A DNA stretch of 64,000 bases, taken from positions 10,154,501 through 10,218,500 of the forward strand of contig CP136892.1 in NCBI GenBank assembly GCA_034359265.1, written 5' to 3'. Each line of letters starts with the position of its first letter. Within the stretch, counting starts at the first letter, position 1. Below are positions 37,704-49,000 of this stretch, one piece after another. Source of the stretch: Canna indica (Eukaryota > Streptophyta > Magnoliopsida > Zingiberales > Cannaceae). The notes beneath the pieces are model-generated. The model saw only the letters and a program-made list of their open reading frames with translations, did not search any database and was not told where the DNA came from. Made by a program: the position numbers and the translations under genes.

Positions 37704-38202
37704 CAAATTTTAATATCATAAGAAATATTACATGAATTAAGAATATCAAAATATAAAGAAGTAAGAAAAGATCTTATTTGAAGAGATAAATAAAAATACA
37801 ACGGAAGCAATTTTTTGGGTCTCCAGGAATAACTAGATCTTCATCTACATCACTTTCTCAAAAGGCTCTGCTTTGATGAGAAAAGCAACAATGAGCTAGG
37901 TTTTTTAATCCATGATTCTGTCATATGTGTGTAGAGGGGACCTAACCTCTATTTATAATTGATTAAATGAGCTCTCTTCATCACGGGCTTCATAAATTGG
38001 GTATACACTTGACTAATCACATTAATCAATGTTAAGTGTTTCGAGCTCAAGTCACATGGATCAAATTAAATGAGTCAATATGCATCTCAAATAGGATCAT
38101 AAGATTAATCCGTTTAAATAAAAAATCATAATTGATCGTAGCCCAAAAAATATATATTTAAAAATAAAAATATATATATTTTAATTAAAAAATATTCTAA
38201 CA
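37704..38202 (-). repeat. 5' LTR of the LARD-like element
   Basis: Pairs with 32370-32877. Its downstream end (left edge on the plus strand) is interrupted by the mitochondrion-like block. Confidence 0.75.
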
Positions 38203-39022
38203 TGATGACACCGAAGCAGGGAGAGGGGGATTAGAGGTTTAATTAAAAGGGTTTTTGATTTTTAAATATTAATTAATAATTAGGTAAGTTATATCATTCA
38301 AATAACATGTTTCATAATAATTGCTGTGTAATTTATAGATTTGCTTAAAATTAATTATGCGTAGAAAATAAATTATTTGGATGACTTAAAAACAACGGTT
38401 GAAATTGAGGTGAATAACAAAGCTGTGAATTTTCACATTAGGGTTACAACGTTGGTATCTGTTTTCTAATTTGATGTCATTTGATTGAGACTTTTAAGTA
38501 TTTTTATTTTAAAAAATTACTTAAATATATCATATATTTTAAGATTTTTGATATTTATGATATATATTTTTATTTGACTCAATTGAATTATGTACTTCTA
38601 ATTTATTTTAATTGTATTTTATTATTTAATTTTCTTGACAATCCTGTGCGAATGACGTGTAATAAAAAAAAATTAATATAAAATTTAAAATTAATGTTAA
38701 AGGTCCTCTCTCTCCGCAGCCACGACGTGTCCCTGTCCGAGGCTCACGTTGCCATCGCCGCCCCTCGACGAAGCCGGGACGTGCCTCACACCTCCAGACG
38801 GAACACTCCCCCGCAATCCCATGTGCTCACCGCCGCCCACGACGCCGACTCTGCTAGGAACACCTCCGCCTCTGCCCCGCCCCGCCACGCGCTCGCCGCC
38901 GCCCACGACGAAGACCTTCTCATAAACTACATCGCGGCCAATGGCGAGGGCAAATGGAATTACCTCGCTAGTCGTGCAGGTATTAATATATCATATTCTT
39001 CTTATTCGTTTTATGCCTTTAT

Positions 39023-39158
39023 TGGAAACATAAAATGCCTTTATTGTATTATTTCTAGAAGGCTCGGTAACATGATTGTATAAGTCTATAAATATGATCA
39101 ATAAACAAACCTCTGCAAAGTAACAGAGACCTTCTTCTCTATTTCTATCGTTACTATA
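39023..39158 (+). repeat. 5' LTR of Copia 1
   Basis: Shares TGGAAACATAAAATGCCTTT at the start and CTCTATTTCTATCGTTACTA at the end with the downstream copy. It carries an extra short segment near 39113-39130. Confidence 0.8.
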
Positions 39159-39171
39159 TGGTATCAGAGCC
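39159..39171 (+). other. Primer-binding site of Copia 1
   Basis: TGGTATCAGAGCC directly follows the 5' LTR and matches the initiator tRNA-Met 3' end. Confidence 0.85.
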
Positions 39172-39256
39172 ATGAGAACAGGGCATTTTCATATTTTCAC
39201 AGCCATTTACTTTGCTTCTTTGGCCTCTCTTTTCAGTTTCTAATCTCATCCCAACC

Positions 39257-42200
39257 ATGGCAGAATGTAACAATCTGCCTTCTTCCATTCCTACTATTCC
39301 AGTCAAGCTTAACGGGAAAAACTATTACTTCTGGAAAGGTGTCATGAGTCCTCTACTTGAAGCCTACGAGCTTCTCGACTATGTCCAGGGCAAAGTTCTT
39401 GCACCCGAGAAGGTCATTTCCAAAGATGGCAATGATGAACCAAACCCCGCATACCGCAAATGGGTCACCAAAGATAAATTTGCTCTCACCTTGTTGATGC
39501 TTGCCGTCACAGAGGAGGTTGGTTATAACCTGCTCGGTGCCACAACTTCGCATGAAGCGTGGCAAACTCTTGCAACACTATTCGACTCTCAAACAGCGGC
39601 TCAGGAGGACTTTCTCAATCAACAATGGCGAGATCTCAAGAAAGGCAGCCTCTCCATGATTGATTACATCAATACTGTGAAAAGATTGGCAAATCGATTT
39701 GCCCAAATGGGCAATCCCAAATCTGCAGCACAAATCAATCGCTGCATAATCACCGGTCTCGGCTCCGATTGGGAACCACTCGTACTTGCTCTCTCACCAT
39801 CACTTTCCACCATGAGCACCGATGATCTCTCAGCCCTCCTCCTCAACAATGAAGCTCGACGGAGCTACGCGGCTTCACAGGAATATTTGCCTCCTCTCAC
39901 AAGTCTTCACAGCTCCGTACCGGCGGCTGCTCACTACACCAACGGACGTGGTGGAAGGAACAATGGTGCCAACATCAAATCTCGTGGAGGTGGCAGTGGG
40001 AGAGGCAAAGAGCGGGTCAGCGGAGGTTTCGCCTTCAAACCTAGCAGCAATAGTAGCTTCAGAAGAAAGCACGAAGAAGAAGCTGCCCGTGGGTTTTCTT
40101 TCCAATCGGGTAATAATTTTTCAAATCCGACCCGAGCTGCACCTCATTCAGCCCAACAAACCCAGGTCCGCTTGCTGCAACCCAAGCACCTCTTCTCAAG
40201 AGGTTTGCATCAAGCCAACAACATTCTCTTGGTCAAGCTCAATTTTTTGGGCCCCACTCTCCTGTTAGCTGCCTAAATTGTAATAGTCCAGGACACAGCT
40301 CCTTATTGCCAATTTAATAGTTTTTACAGTGCACAAGCCCACTACACTCAAGCTCTCGATCCAGCCGTTTCAGATCTTGATTGGTACATTGACTCTGGGC
40401 TACACACCATGTCACTTCGTATCTTGCAAATTTCAATATTCGAGATAATTACTCTAGCACAGATCAAATTTTTATTGGTGATGGTTCAGGTTTGCCCGTA
40501 ATTGCCTCTGGTTCCTCCAAATTTAGTACTTGGCATCATTCGTTATACTTACATAATCTTTTGTGTGTCCCACAAATTTTCAAAAATCTTGTTTCTATTT
40601 CTAATTTTACTCGTGATAATATGTGTTTCTTTGAACTTCATCCTGATTTTTTTGTTGTCAAGGACCAACAAACACATCAGGAGCTATTACGAGGACCGGT
40701 TAAAGATGGACTTTACTGCATTAAACCAAGATACAGACACACCTCCATGCCCCAAGCTCTCCTCTCCACCTCTCAGTCCAGCATACTTTGGCATCATCAC
40801 TTAGGTTATCCCGCCTTCTCTATTGTTCATCGTGCCATCAATCCATTAGTCTCATTAGATAAAGACCATTTGAATTATGTTTGTTCTGCATGTCAGCAAG
40901 GCAAGATTGTCAATTGTCACTTTTCTCTCACCATGCATAAAAGTACAACTTTATTCGAACTTGTTCATACCGACATTTAAGGTTCGGCTCCTATCACTTC
41001 TCACTCTAGCCATGTCTGCTACATTCATTTTTTAGATGATTTTAGAAAATATTCATGGCTATTTATGATGAAAATTCATTCTGACATCTTGCGAATTTTT
41101 GGTGCTTTTCGGATACAAGTGGAGAACATCTTTGGCCACAAAATTAAATATTTTCAATCTAATGGCGCCAAAGAGTTTCTCTCGCATGATTTTCAAAATG
41201 AGCTCCAAAACAATGGAATTTTTCATCGCATCTCTTGTCCTCATATTCCTCAACAAAACGGGTCCGCTGAACATAAACACATACACATAGTTGACATGGG
41301 TCTCACTCTTCTCCTCCATGCATCTCTTCCTTCCAAATTTTGGGACTATGCCTGTGAAACAGTTGTTTTTCTAATCAATTGTTTACCAACAAAATCCCTT
41401 AATTTCAAATCCCCATATGAAATTTTTCATAATAAACCTCCAGATTATAGTATCCTACGAATATTCGGTTGTTTGTGTTTTCCTTATTTGCGTCCATATA
41501 CTCATCACAAATTGGATTCTCGATCCCGATCTTGTGTTTTCTTAGGATATCCTTCCCACTACCAAGGGTACCAATGTCTTGATATTGATTTCAGACGGAT
41601 CTTTATCTCACCTAAGGTAGTTTTTGATGAACAGTCCTTTCCCTACAGAACTAAAGTATCTGTCTCGGTTGGTTCTAGTGAGTCCTCCACCAACCTTGTA
41701 CATGATAGTCCTACTTCTCCCACCACCACTAGTCAAACCCTTGTGTCTGAACCTCCTACGCACATTCCCCTCCCACCTGATCCATCACCTCCTCAATCGG
41801 CTAGTCATCTTCCCACACTTGCTAATCTAACAACTACTATGATTGCACCAGCCCCCATCGCTAATGATCAGTCTATTGATCTGACGGTACAAGGGAGTGC
41901 CACTCCTCAGAGGACTCATCAAATGATGACACGATCACGTGATGGTACTTTACCTCCTCACCGATTTCTAACCACTAGACATCTAGTGGCATTTTCTGTA
42001 TCTGCTAACCTACAGGAGCCGAAGTCCTTCTCCAAGGCTTCCCGCGACCCCAAGTGGAAAGCCGCCATGCAAGAAGAACTCCAAGCACTCATTCAAAATC
42101 ATACTTGGGATCTTGTTCCTCCTTCCCCATCGCAGAACGTGATCGGCTGTAAATGTGTTTATAGGATTAAAGAGAAGGCTGATGGCACGATTGATAGGTA

Positions 42201-43575
42201 CAAGGCTTGTCTGTGTCGCCAAAGACTTCAATCAACAAGCAGGTGTTGACTTCGATGAAACCTTTAGCCTGTTATCAAGCCAGTTACCATCCGCACCTTG
42301 CTCTCTATCGTTGTTTCAGAGAATTGGCCTATTCGTCAACTTGATGTGAAGAATGTCTTTCTTCATGGTCACTTGAAAGAAAAAGTTTACATGTGTCAGC
42401 CTCCTGGCTTTATTGATTCCGCCCGACCACATTTTGTTTGTCGTCTACGACGATCTCTATATGGCCTAAAGCAGGCTCCTCGAGCTTGGTTTCAGCGTCT
42501 AAGCACCTTCCTTCAACAATTGGGTTTCTTCGGGTCTCGTGCATACACATCTCTCTTTATTTTGCGTGGTCAATCATATACATTGTTTCTTCTTGTGTAT
42601 GTCGATGATATTATTCTTACAGGGACTCCAGGAGCTCCATTTGATTCCTTATTGGCCACACTTAATCGTGAGTTTGCGATGAAGGACTTGGGCCCACTCC
42701 ATTATTTCCTCTGCATAGAAGCTACCTTCACCAATAATGGCCTTCATCTTACTCAGGCGAAGTATATTCATGACATCCTTTTCTGAAGTTCCATGCTCAA
42801 TTGCAAACCTATCAACTCGCCTGTTGCTACTGGTGCTCGCTTATCACTACATGATGGTGCTTTTTCTGAGGCTCCTTCTCTTTATCGCAGTGTTGTCGGA
42901 AGCCTCCAATATTTAACTCTCACAAGACCAGACATTGCTTTTGTTGTCCATCTGGTTTGTCAATTTATGCACAGTCCAACCATCACTCATTGGCAAGCCG
43001 TGAAGCGCATTCTTCGGTACCTTAAGGGCACAATCACTCATGGTCTTCTTTTACGAACAGGTTCGATCTCCTCTCTCCATGGTTTCTCTGATGCCGACTG
43101 GGCTGGAAATCCTGATGATCATCGTTCTGTAAGTGGCTTTGCAATCTTTCTTGGTCCCAACCTCATATCATGGAGTTCCAAGAGGCAGCGTACAGTTGCT
43201 CGTTCAAGTACGGAATCCGAGTATAAGAGCTTAGCCAATACCACAGCTGAGATTATTTGGTTACAGTCTCTTCTACGAGAATTGGGTGTTCGATTAACCT
43301 GTCCACCAACTTTATGGTGTGACAATGTCTCTGCCATTCATCTCACAACCAATCCAGTTTTTCATGCACGTACCAAACATATTGAGATTGATTATCATTT
43401 TGTCCGAGAACGCGTCTCACACAAGCAGCGAGTCGTCCGCTTTATCCGCTCTGAAGATCAACTTGCTGACTGTCTCACCAAAGGCTTGACTAGCTCTCGC
43501 TTTTCCATTCTTCGGTACAAGCTCAATGTTGTCTCCTCCCCATTGCGCTTGCGGGGGAGTAATAGAGAAACGTAA
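39257..43575 (+). pseudogene. Copia 1 Gag-Pol polyprotein, broken
   Basis: The start chosen is the ATG giving MAECNNLPSS. Gag is open to about 40276, followed by a degenerate CCHC knuckle and the protease DSG (about 40391). Integrase shows the His/Cys zinc region (WHHHLGY, CSACQQGK) and QQNGSAEH with the catalytic Glu. Reverse transcriptase has YGLKQAPRAW and YVDD (about 42599-42610). RNase H has SDADWAGNPDDHRS and ARSSTESEYKSLA. Breaks include frame changes near 40276 and 42230, a TAA at 40978-40980 within integrase, and a TGA at about 42784. It encodes the proteins of a cytoplasmic reverse-transcribing particle but cannot make them as one chain. Confidence 0.92.
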
Positions 43576-43596
43576 TCGTCACTGCATGCTGAGCAT

Positions 43597-43722
43597 TGGA
43601 AACATAAAATGCCTTTATTGTATTATTTCTAGAAGGCTCTGAAACATGGTTGTATAAGTCTATAAATATGATCAATAAACAAACCTCTGTAAATTTTCTT
43701 CTCTATTTCTATCGTTACTATA
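43597..43722 (+). repeat. 3' LTR of Copia 1
   Basis: Matches 39023-39158 apart from a few substitutions and a short internal deletion. Confidence 0.8.
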
Positions 43723-43803
43723 ATCAGATTTGTTTTATCGAACAGGACTGAGGAGGATGATAAAGAATTGTCGTCTCCGGTGGCTCAACAATCTCCGGCG
43801 CTG

Positions 43804-43972
43804 GCGTTCCTCTCGAAGTGGGATTTCATCCGTTACCTGGATGACTACGTAGCGCGATTCTGCCTCCGCATGAGCCTGCCCGGGTGCGGGAGTTCAGGCA
43901 TGGAGGTGGCGCTCAATGTGGCGCTCGATGTGGCGCAGTGTGGTGCTCGCAGCACCTGCATTGTGGTCAGGA
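43804..43972 (+). other. Unidentified captured segment between MYB and bHLH pieces
   Basis: GC-rich, gene-like sequence. One frame reads FLSKWDFIRYLDDYVARFCL without a stop, but I do not recognise it. It may be a further captured exon or MYB-derived sequence in the wrong frame. Confidence 0.35.
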
Positions 43973-44270
43973 GATGAATGAGCTCATCTCCAAGCTTCAA
44001 TCCCTTCTACCGGAGACCCGTTGACGTATCACCGACAAACTATATATATATATATATAGAGCATAATAGCAGCTATATTCTTTTTGTTGAGCTAGCTTTC
44101 GACCTGATTAAGTCGTCCATCCTGCAGGCTTCAGCAGCGAAGCTACTAAAAGAGGCGTGCACATCAAGAGCCTCCACTGGGAAGTTGACGACTTGAGTGA
44201 CCGCCTCTCGGCCCTGATGGCGACCATGGACCTCGACAATGCCCAGGCTTCCGTTCTTAATCATCACGAG
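43973..44270 (+). pseudogene. PRE/ILI-type small bHLH fragment
   Basis: The first part reads EMNELISKLQSLLPETR (43973-44025). After an intron ending CCTGCAG (44127) comes [12 protein letters not shown], and then, two bases out of frame, [20 protein letters not shown]. These match the non-DNA-binding HLH proteins of the PRE (PACLOBUTRAZOL RESISTANCE) / ILI1 family, including the known single intron position. The frameshift near 44162 and lack of an in-frame start make it a pseudogene fragment. Functional members antagonise other bHLH factors in growth control. Confidence 0.85.
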
Positions 44271-44340
44271 CTCACTGCATATGAATTTATTTGCATGAAT
44301 GCAGATTTATAGTGGCTGGATGCATGGATCGACGATGCAG

Positions 44341-44780
44341 TTTATCTTGGTGAGATGAGTTAATTACACTACTCATGTATCCAATGCAAATATTCTCATC
44401 AATATGTATGTTTTGATTCGCTGATGCGATCCAATGCAGGAGCTTATGACGATGAAGAAGCAACATCTCATGTGTACGATTTGGCAGCATTGAAGTATTG
44501 GAGCCCTGAAACCATTCTCAATTTTCCTGTGCTACTGCAACTCAGTTTCCTGCCTTCCAATTCTAGCGATTTGATCTTGTTTTAGTACTTCATTCTGATA
44601 CTTTTGTATACTCATGACATTGGATCTTTGAGAATGTACTTTCAAGATAAATTAATGATGACATCTCTTAAATCCGCCAAAACAACTTCAGCAGCATCAA
44701 CACCGTTGCCATGAAGACCAAGACTAAGCGAACCAGAAAAAGAGTCCCCCGCGATTCCTTACGTAAACTCGCCATTTCAC
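44341..44780 (+). pseudogene. WRINKLED1-like AP2 gene fragments, rearranged
   Basis: A 9-nt exon TTTATCTTG (44341-44349), flanked by ATGCAG and GTGAG, encodes the VYL micro-exon of AP2 genes. An exon starting at 44440 continues [20 protein letters not shown] and then [10 protein letters not shown], very like the first AP2 domain of WRI1. Further downstream (about 44711-44775) is KTKTKRTRKRVPRDSL, which in WRI1 proteins precedes the AP2 domain. The pieces are therefore in swapped order. WRI1-type factors activate fatty-acid synthesis genes. This copy lacks most of the DNA-binding domain. Confidence 0.82.
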
Positions 44781-45043
44781 GGCTTCTATCACTACATTTC
44801 ATGCTAGCTTCTCTTCTGCATGCGGCATATATGATATATCAGTTATTTCATGCGGCTTCTATATATCAGGAGTAATTCCAAACTTACTCTTGCCCAAGTC
44901 GTCGAAGCTCCAGTCTGCACCAAGGTCGACTATCTCCTTCGACTTCGCGTCCCCTTCACACAGGTAATTAATTCACCAGCTCAGCTTCCTCCATTTGCCA
45001 TCTATTTTACTTTCTTTGATGTGTTTAATGGTGGATAGCATGA

Positions 45044-45225
45044 GAAACAAAATAGGGTTAAAGCTTGTGGAGTGCATGGAGGACTGGTTCAGACTTCAGA
45101 GAAAAGTGAACAGAGTACACTTACATGGCCACCGAGAAGGACAACCACGCCTCCATGCGCCTCTTCACCGAGCGGTGCAGCTACACCAAGTTCCGCTCAT
45201 CGTGCTCAGCAACCCGCTCACGCTA
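45044..45225 (+). pseudogene. HOOKLESS1-like N-acetyltransferase fragment
   Basis: KIGLKLVECMEDWFR (about 45048-45095) and, in a shifted frame, ATEKDNHASMRLFTERCSYT and KFR (about 45127-45198), then a piece resembling the ILVNP stretch. Together these match the GNAT-domain end of HLS1-like proteins. Frame changes near 45105 and 45198 break it. HLS1 proteins act in seedling hook formation and hormone responses. A segment just upstream (44860-44970) is gene-like but unidentified. Confidence 0.75.
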
Positions 45226-45723
45226 GCAACCTTCCTTGTCGTACCCACCTGCTTCGAGGCGGCGCGGCGGTGGCTCGGGGCGGAGGCATTCCTAGTAGAG
45301 TCGGCGTCGTGGGCGGCGGCGAGCGCGTGGGACTGCGGGGGAGCCTGAGCCGCGGAGAGAGAGACAACCTTTAATATTAGTTTTATATTTTATATTAAAA
45401 AATATTTTTTATTACACGTCATCAGTTTAACGGGACTGCTGACGAAAGTTAGACGGTAGGATACAATTGAAACAAATTTAGAAGTACAATATTCAATTGA
45501 GACAAATAAAAGTACAAGCCACAAATACGAAAAACCCTAAAGTACATAATATATTTAGGTAATTTTCCTTCTATTTTATATAGTAAGTAGGATTATTAAT
45601 CTAATTATTGAGACTTCACCATATTGATCCTCCAAATGGGTGATAGATCTTGGATGTGGATCGAGATTCTGCTGAGGAGTCGTGGGTAAATGGTGGAGAG
45701 TATACTTAACCAGCACTTGCTTT

Positions 45724-45950
45724 TATTAGCGTAAACAGTATTAATAAGGTGTAAACCAGACGTGGTCACATCACTTGCCACGTCATCCATTATATTTCCA
45801 CCGCACCACCTTTTTTTGATTCGTTGTTAGAGCTGTTATTATTCGCTCTCGAACTGTAGTCTTCTCTATAAATACACGCTGCTTATAATAGGTGATGAGG
45901 GAAAATGAATACTGGTCTTCCTCTTCCACATTTCTCCTTGTTTCCCATTA
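45724..45950 (+). repeat. 5' LTR of Copia 2
   Basis: 227 bp. It contains TATAAATA at about 45868-45875 as a promoter element and is followed at once by TGGTATCAGAGCC. Confidence 0.95.
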
Positions 45951-45963
45951 TGGTATCAGAGCC
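45951..45963 (+). other. Primer-binding site of Copia 2
   Basis: TGGTATCAGAGCC, complementary to initiator tRNA-Met, directly abuts the 5' LTR. Confidence 0.9.
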
Positions 45964-46019
45964 ACCATTGTCTTAGATAGACTCAACACCCTTTCTTTCG
46001 CTTTTTCTCCTTCTTCATC

Positions 46020-49000
46020 ATGAATACTAGAGAAACTCAAGTAGCCGAGGTCGTCAATCCTGCCATTGGAGGAGGACAGATCATTACCATTAATCTAGCC
46101 GCTCAACTCCCAATCAAACTCGTCGGTAGCAGCAACTATGTCATCTGGAGAACTCAGATCGAGCTTCTTCTTCATGGGTATGATCTATTAGCCTTCATTA
46201 ATGGCACTTCAATCTGTCCGTCTGTTGATGATCCCCTTCGGCATCAGTGGCAACGATAAGATAATCTGATTCGTCATGCCATCATGGCATCGGTGGATCA
46301 GACTATAGCCTCCACAGTAGCTACTGTTTCATCTTCTTATGATGCTTGGCTGAGACTTGCGTCTCAGTACGCCAATAAGTCTCAGTCTCGCATCTTTGGG
46401 CTTCAAGACAAACTTACCAAGTTAAAAAAAGGAACAAAATCAATAGCAGAATACTTTAATAAGATCAAAGCCATTGCAAATGAACAGGCGATGGCAGATT
46501 CTCCCATTAACAATGCTGCTTTAATAATAAAAATTTTAAGCGGACTGGGTTCGGAATTCAATGACATTAGTGCTGCTATAAGATCAAGAGATACACCGAT
46601 CTCCATTGAAGAGTTATATGATAAATTAGTTGGACATGAAACCTTCTTAAAATTCCGGAATGACAACAGTTCCAATGTCTCTGTTCAATATGTCCAGCGT
46701 CAATAGTTTCCCAATAAGCAAAAAAACTGGAAAAACAGGAAGGCTCCTTCACAGAACAATTCATTTAGACCTCCTTTCCCCAACAATTGGAGACCACAAA
46801 AGTTTAATAATCTCCAAATCAGACCAAGAATACAGTGCCAAATCTGTGACAAGATTGATCACTCGGCAAAAATTTGTCGCTCAAGGTTTTTGTCTGATAA
46901 TGCAATCAGTGCTCGGCCTCCTCAATTTCATCCACAATTACATTTCTCCGAGCAACATCAGAGGCCTCCTGCTCAGTTTCCTGCTCCCTGGTTATTAGAC
47001 TCGGGAGCAACGCACCATGTAACGTCTGATTCAGATGCACTACAATCAGTATCTTCGTTTAATGGTGATCAAAATATCTCGCTGGGTGATGGTAATCTGA
47101 TCTCTGCTCCCCACTCAGGTATGGCCTTCTTAAGTCCTAATTTTCAGCTTAGAAATGTTCTATATGCTCCTTTGATTAAAAAAAATTTGATTTCAGTAGC
47201 CAAATTCTGTAGACATCAATTGAGTTCTTCCCTGACTCTTTCTATGTTAAGGATCTGGTGACTGGTGTTGTTCTCACTCAAGGCCGGAGTGAAGGTGATC
47301 TCTATCCTTGGAACCAACTCAACCCAGCTGCATACAATGTTTCCATTCCATCTACCAGTATTAATACTTGGCATCAACGCTTGGGTCATCCACAGCGTAA
47401 AATTCTTCATTCAGTTTTGTCCAGCTTTAAACTTCCATCAATTTCCTCTAAGTTTGAACACTGTAACGCATGCACATGTAATAAAAGTCATCGTCTTCCA
47501 TTTCCTACTTCTTCCATCAAAACTAGTAGGCCCTTAGAAATTATTTTTTCGGATGTATGGGGGCCTGCTCCAATAACATCAAGTGAGGGGCATAGGTTCT
47601 ATGTATATTTGTTGATCACCATTCCAAATATACTTGGCTATTTCCAATCAAACAAAAGTCGGATGTTGTCAACATTTTCTCTTCTTTCAAACCTTTGGTT
47701 GAAAAATATTTTAACCTCTCCATCAAAAGTCGTTACACTGATGGAGGAGGTGAATTTACTGCTCTCACTACTTTTCTTTCTCAGAACGGAATCCAACATC
47801 TGTGTTCTCCGCCATATACACCTCAACGTGTAAGTTTAGCTGAACGAAAACACAGACACATCATGGAGACGTGTCTTACTTTATTATCTTCAGCTTCTGT
47901 TCCCTTACAATATTGGCAACATGCGTGTTTAACAGCAGTGTACTTAATAAACTGTATGCCTACTTCTACACTAAAAAACAAATTTCCTTATCATTGCCTC
48001 TTCAACGAGAAGCCAAATTACCTCCATTTAAAAATCTTTGGGGTGTCTCTGCTATCCGTGGTTGAGACCCTATGCAAGTCACAAAATGGATTCAAAGTCA
48101 AAACTGTGTGTCTTTGTTGGGTATTCAATAAAACACTACTGCTACAAGTGTTTAGATCCTGACACACAAAGTTTACCTTTCTCGTCATGTTACGTTTGTT
48201 GAAGACAAATTTCCCTTTCTTTATACTTCCTTGAGCTTGACACGAGTCAAAGAATCAATATCTGATACATGGTTAGATGTAGTGCCTGATGTTGATTCCA
48301 TTATCTCTACATCTATCCCTCCACAACAACAACACATCTCAACAGTATCAGATATTTGCCCTCCTACCTCCAGTTCAATCCTAATTCTATCACCACAAAA
48401 TGCTTTCATTTCCATTCCTAATATATCCATGAGATCACCTTCATTACAGCCTACAGGTGAAGCAGTCACAGAAGCCACACTTCCTTCCGAAGACACCTCT
48501 TCAAACACACTACCTCCCTCACCTCAACCTCGACGCATGGTTACCAGGTCACAGTCCAACATTTTTAAGCCCAGAAAACCCATTGATTACTCAGCCCTAC
48601 TCACCACTGCTACTTCTATTCCTATTCCTAAATCATTCAAGCAGGTCTGTAAATTTCCAGAGTGGAGGAATGCAATGCAGCAAGAATATGATGCATTGAT
48701 CAGAAGTAACACGTGGTCCCTAGTTCCTGCTTCACCTGGTCAAAACATCATTGGATGCAAATGAATTTTTCGCACTAAGTATAAATCTAATGGCTCCATT
48801 GACGGGTTCAAAGGAAGATTAGTGGCCAAAGGCTTCCATTAGAGATAAGGAATTGATTACTTCAGTACATTCAGTCCTGTGATCAAGCAAGCATCAATTC
48901 GAATTATACTTACATTAGCAGCCAAATTCAATTGGAGCCTATATCAACTGGATGTCAATAACGCGTTTCTTCAAGGTGGCTTACATGAAGAAATCTACAT

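Larger units (their letters stand above)
32370..38202 (-). mobile_element. Non-coding LTR retroelement (LARD-like) on the minus strand
   Basis: Two long similar blocks lie at about 32370-32877 and 37704-38202. Both end (reading minus) with TGTTAGAATATTTTTTAATT as the LTR start. A polypurine tract (AAGTGGGAGAA on the minus strand) borders the left block at about 32878-32888. A tRNA-Met-type primer-binding site (minus TTGGTATCATAGCC) is at 37165-37180. The interior of over 4 kb has no gag or pol, so the element depends on others. Flanking GGATG / TGATG could be a decayed 5-bp duplication. Confidence 0.75.
39023..43722 (+). mobile_element. Copia retrotransposon 1
   Basis: Two short LTRs (39023-39158 and 43597-43722) frame a primer-binding site (39159-39171), gag, protease, integrase, reverse transcriptase, RNase H, and a polypurine tract (GCGGGGGAG near 43550). 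That domain order is Copia. The exact outer ends are uncertain: sequence between the polypurine tract and 43597 may belong to the 3' LTR but lacks a partner at the 5' end, and I see no clear 5-bp duplication. Confidence 0.9.
38909..43803 (+). pseudogene. R2R3-MYB fragment, intron split by a Copia element
   Basis: The exon at 38909-38979 reads EDLLINYIAANGEGKWNYLA, the middle of a MYB R2 repeat, and ends in a donor GTATTA. The next exon begins at 43746 after ACAG and reads GLRRMIKNCRLRWLNNLRR, the continuation of R2 across the conserved first MYB intron position. The split codon (G|GA) joins in frame. The Copia element 39023-43722 sits in that intron. Only part of the R2 repeat remains and nothing like R3 follows, so it is a captured fragment, not a gene. 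MYB factors bind DNA in the nucleus. Confidence 0.85.
38511..45568. mobile_element. Pack-MULE 2 with at least four captured gene fragments
   Basis: Long inverted repeats (about 38511-38905 and 45250-45568) open AAAAAATTACTTAAATATAT at the left and invert as GGAAAATTACCTAAATATAT at the right. Flanks TTTTATTTT (38502-38510) and TTCTATTTT (45569-45577) form a 9-bp duplication with one mismatch. A shared inner zone (GCCGCCCACGACGCCGACTC) appears in both arms. Net of an internal Copia element, it is about 2.4 kb. It has no transposase but holds pieces of MYB, PRE/ILI bHLH, WRINKLED1-like AP2 and HOOKLESS1-like genes. Confidence 0.85.

Noticed and set aside
43560..43596. Possible true start of the Copia 1 3' LTR right after the polypurine tract
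   Set aside because: The matching bases are missing next to the 5' LTR, so I kept the shared interval only; a deletion at the 5' LTR edge remains possible.
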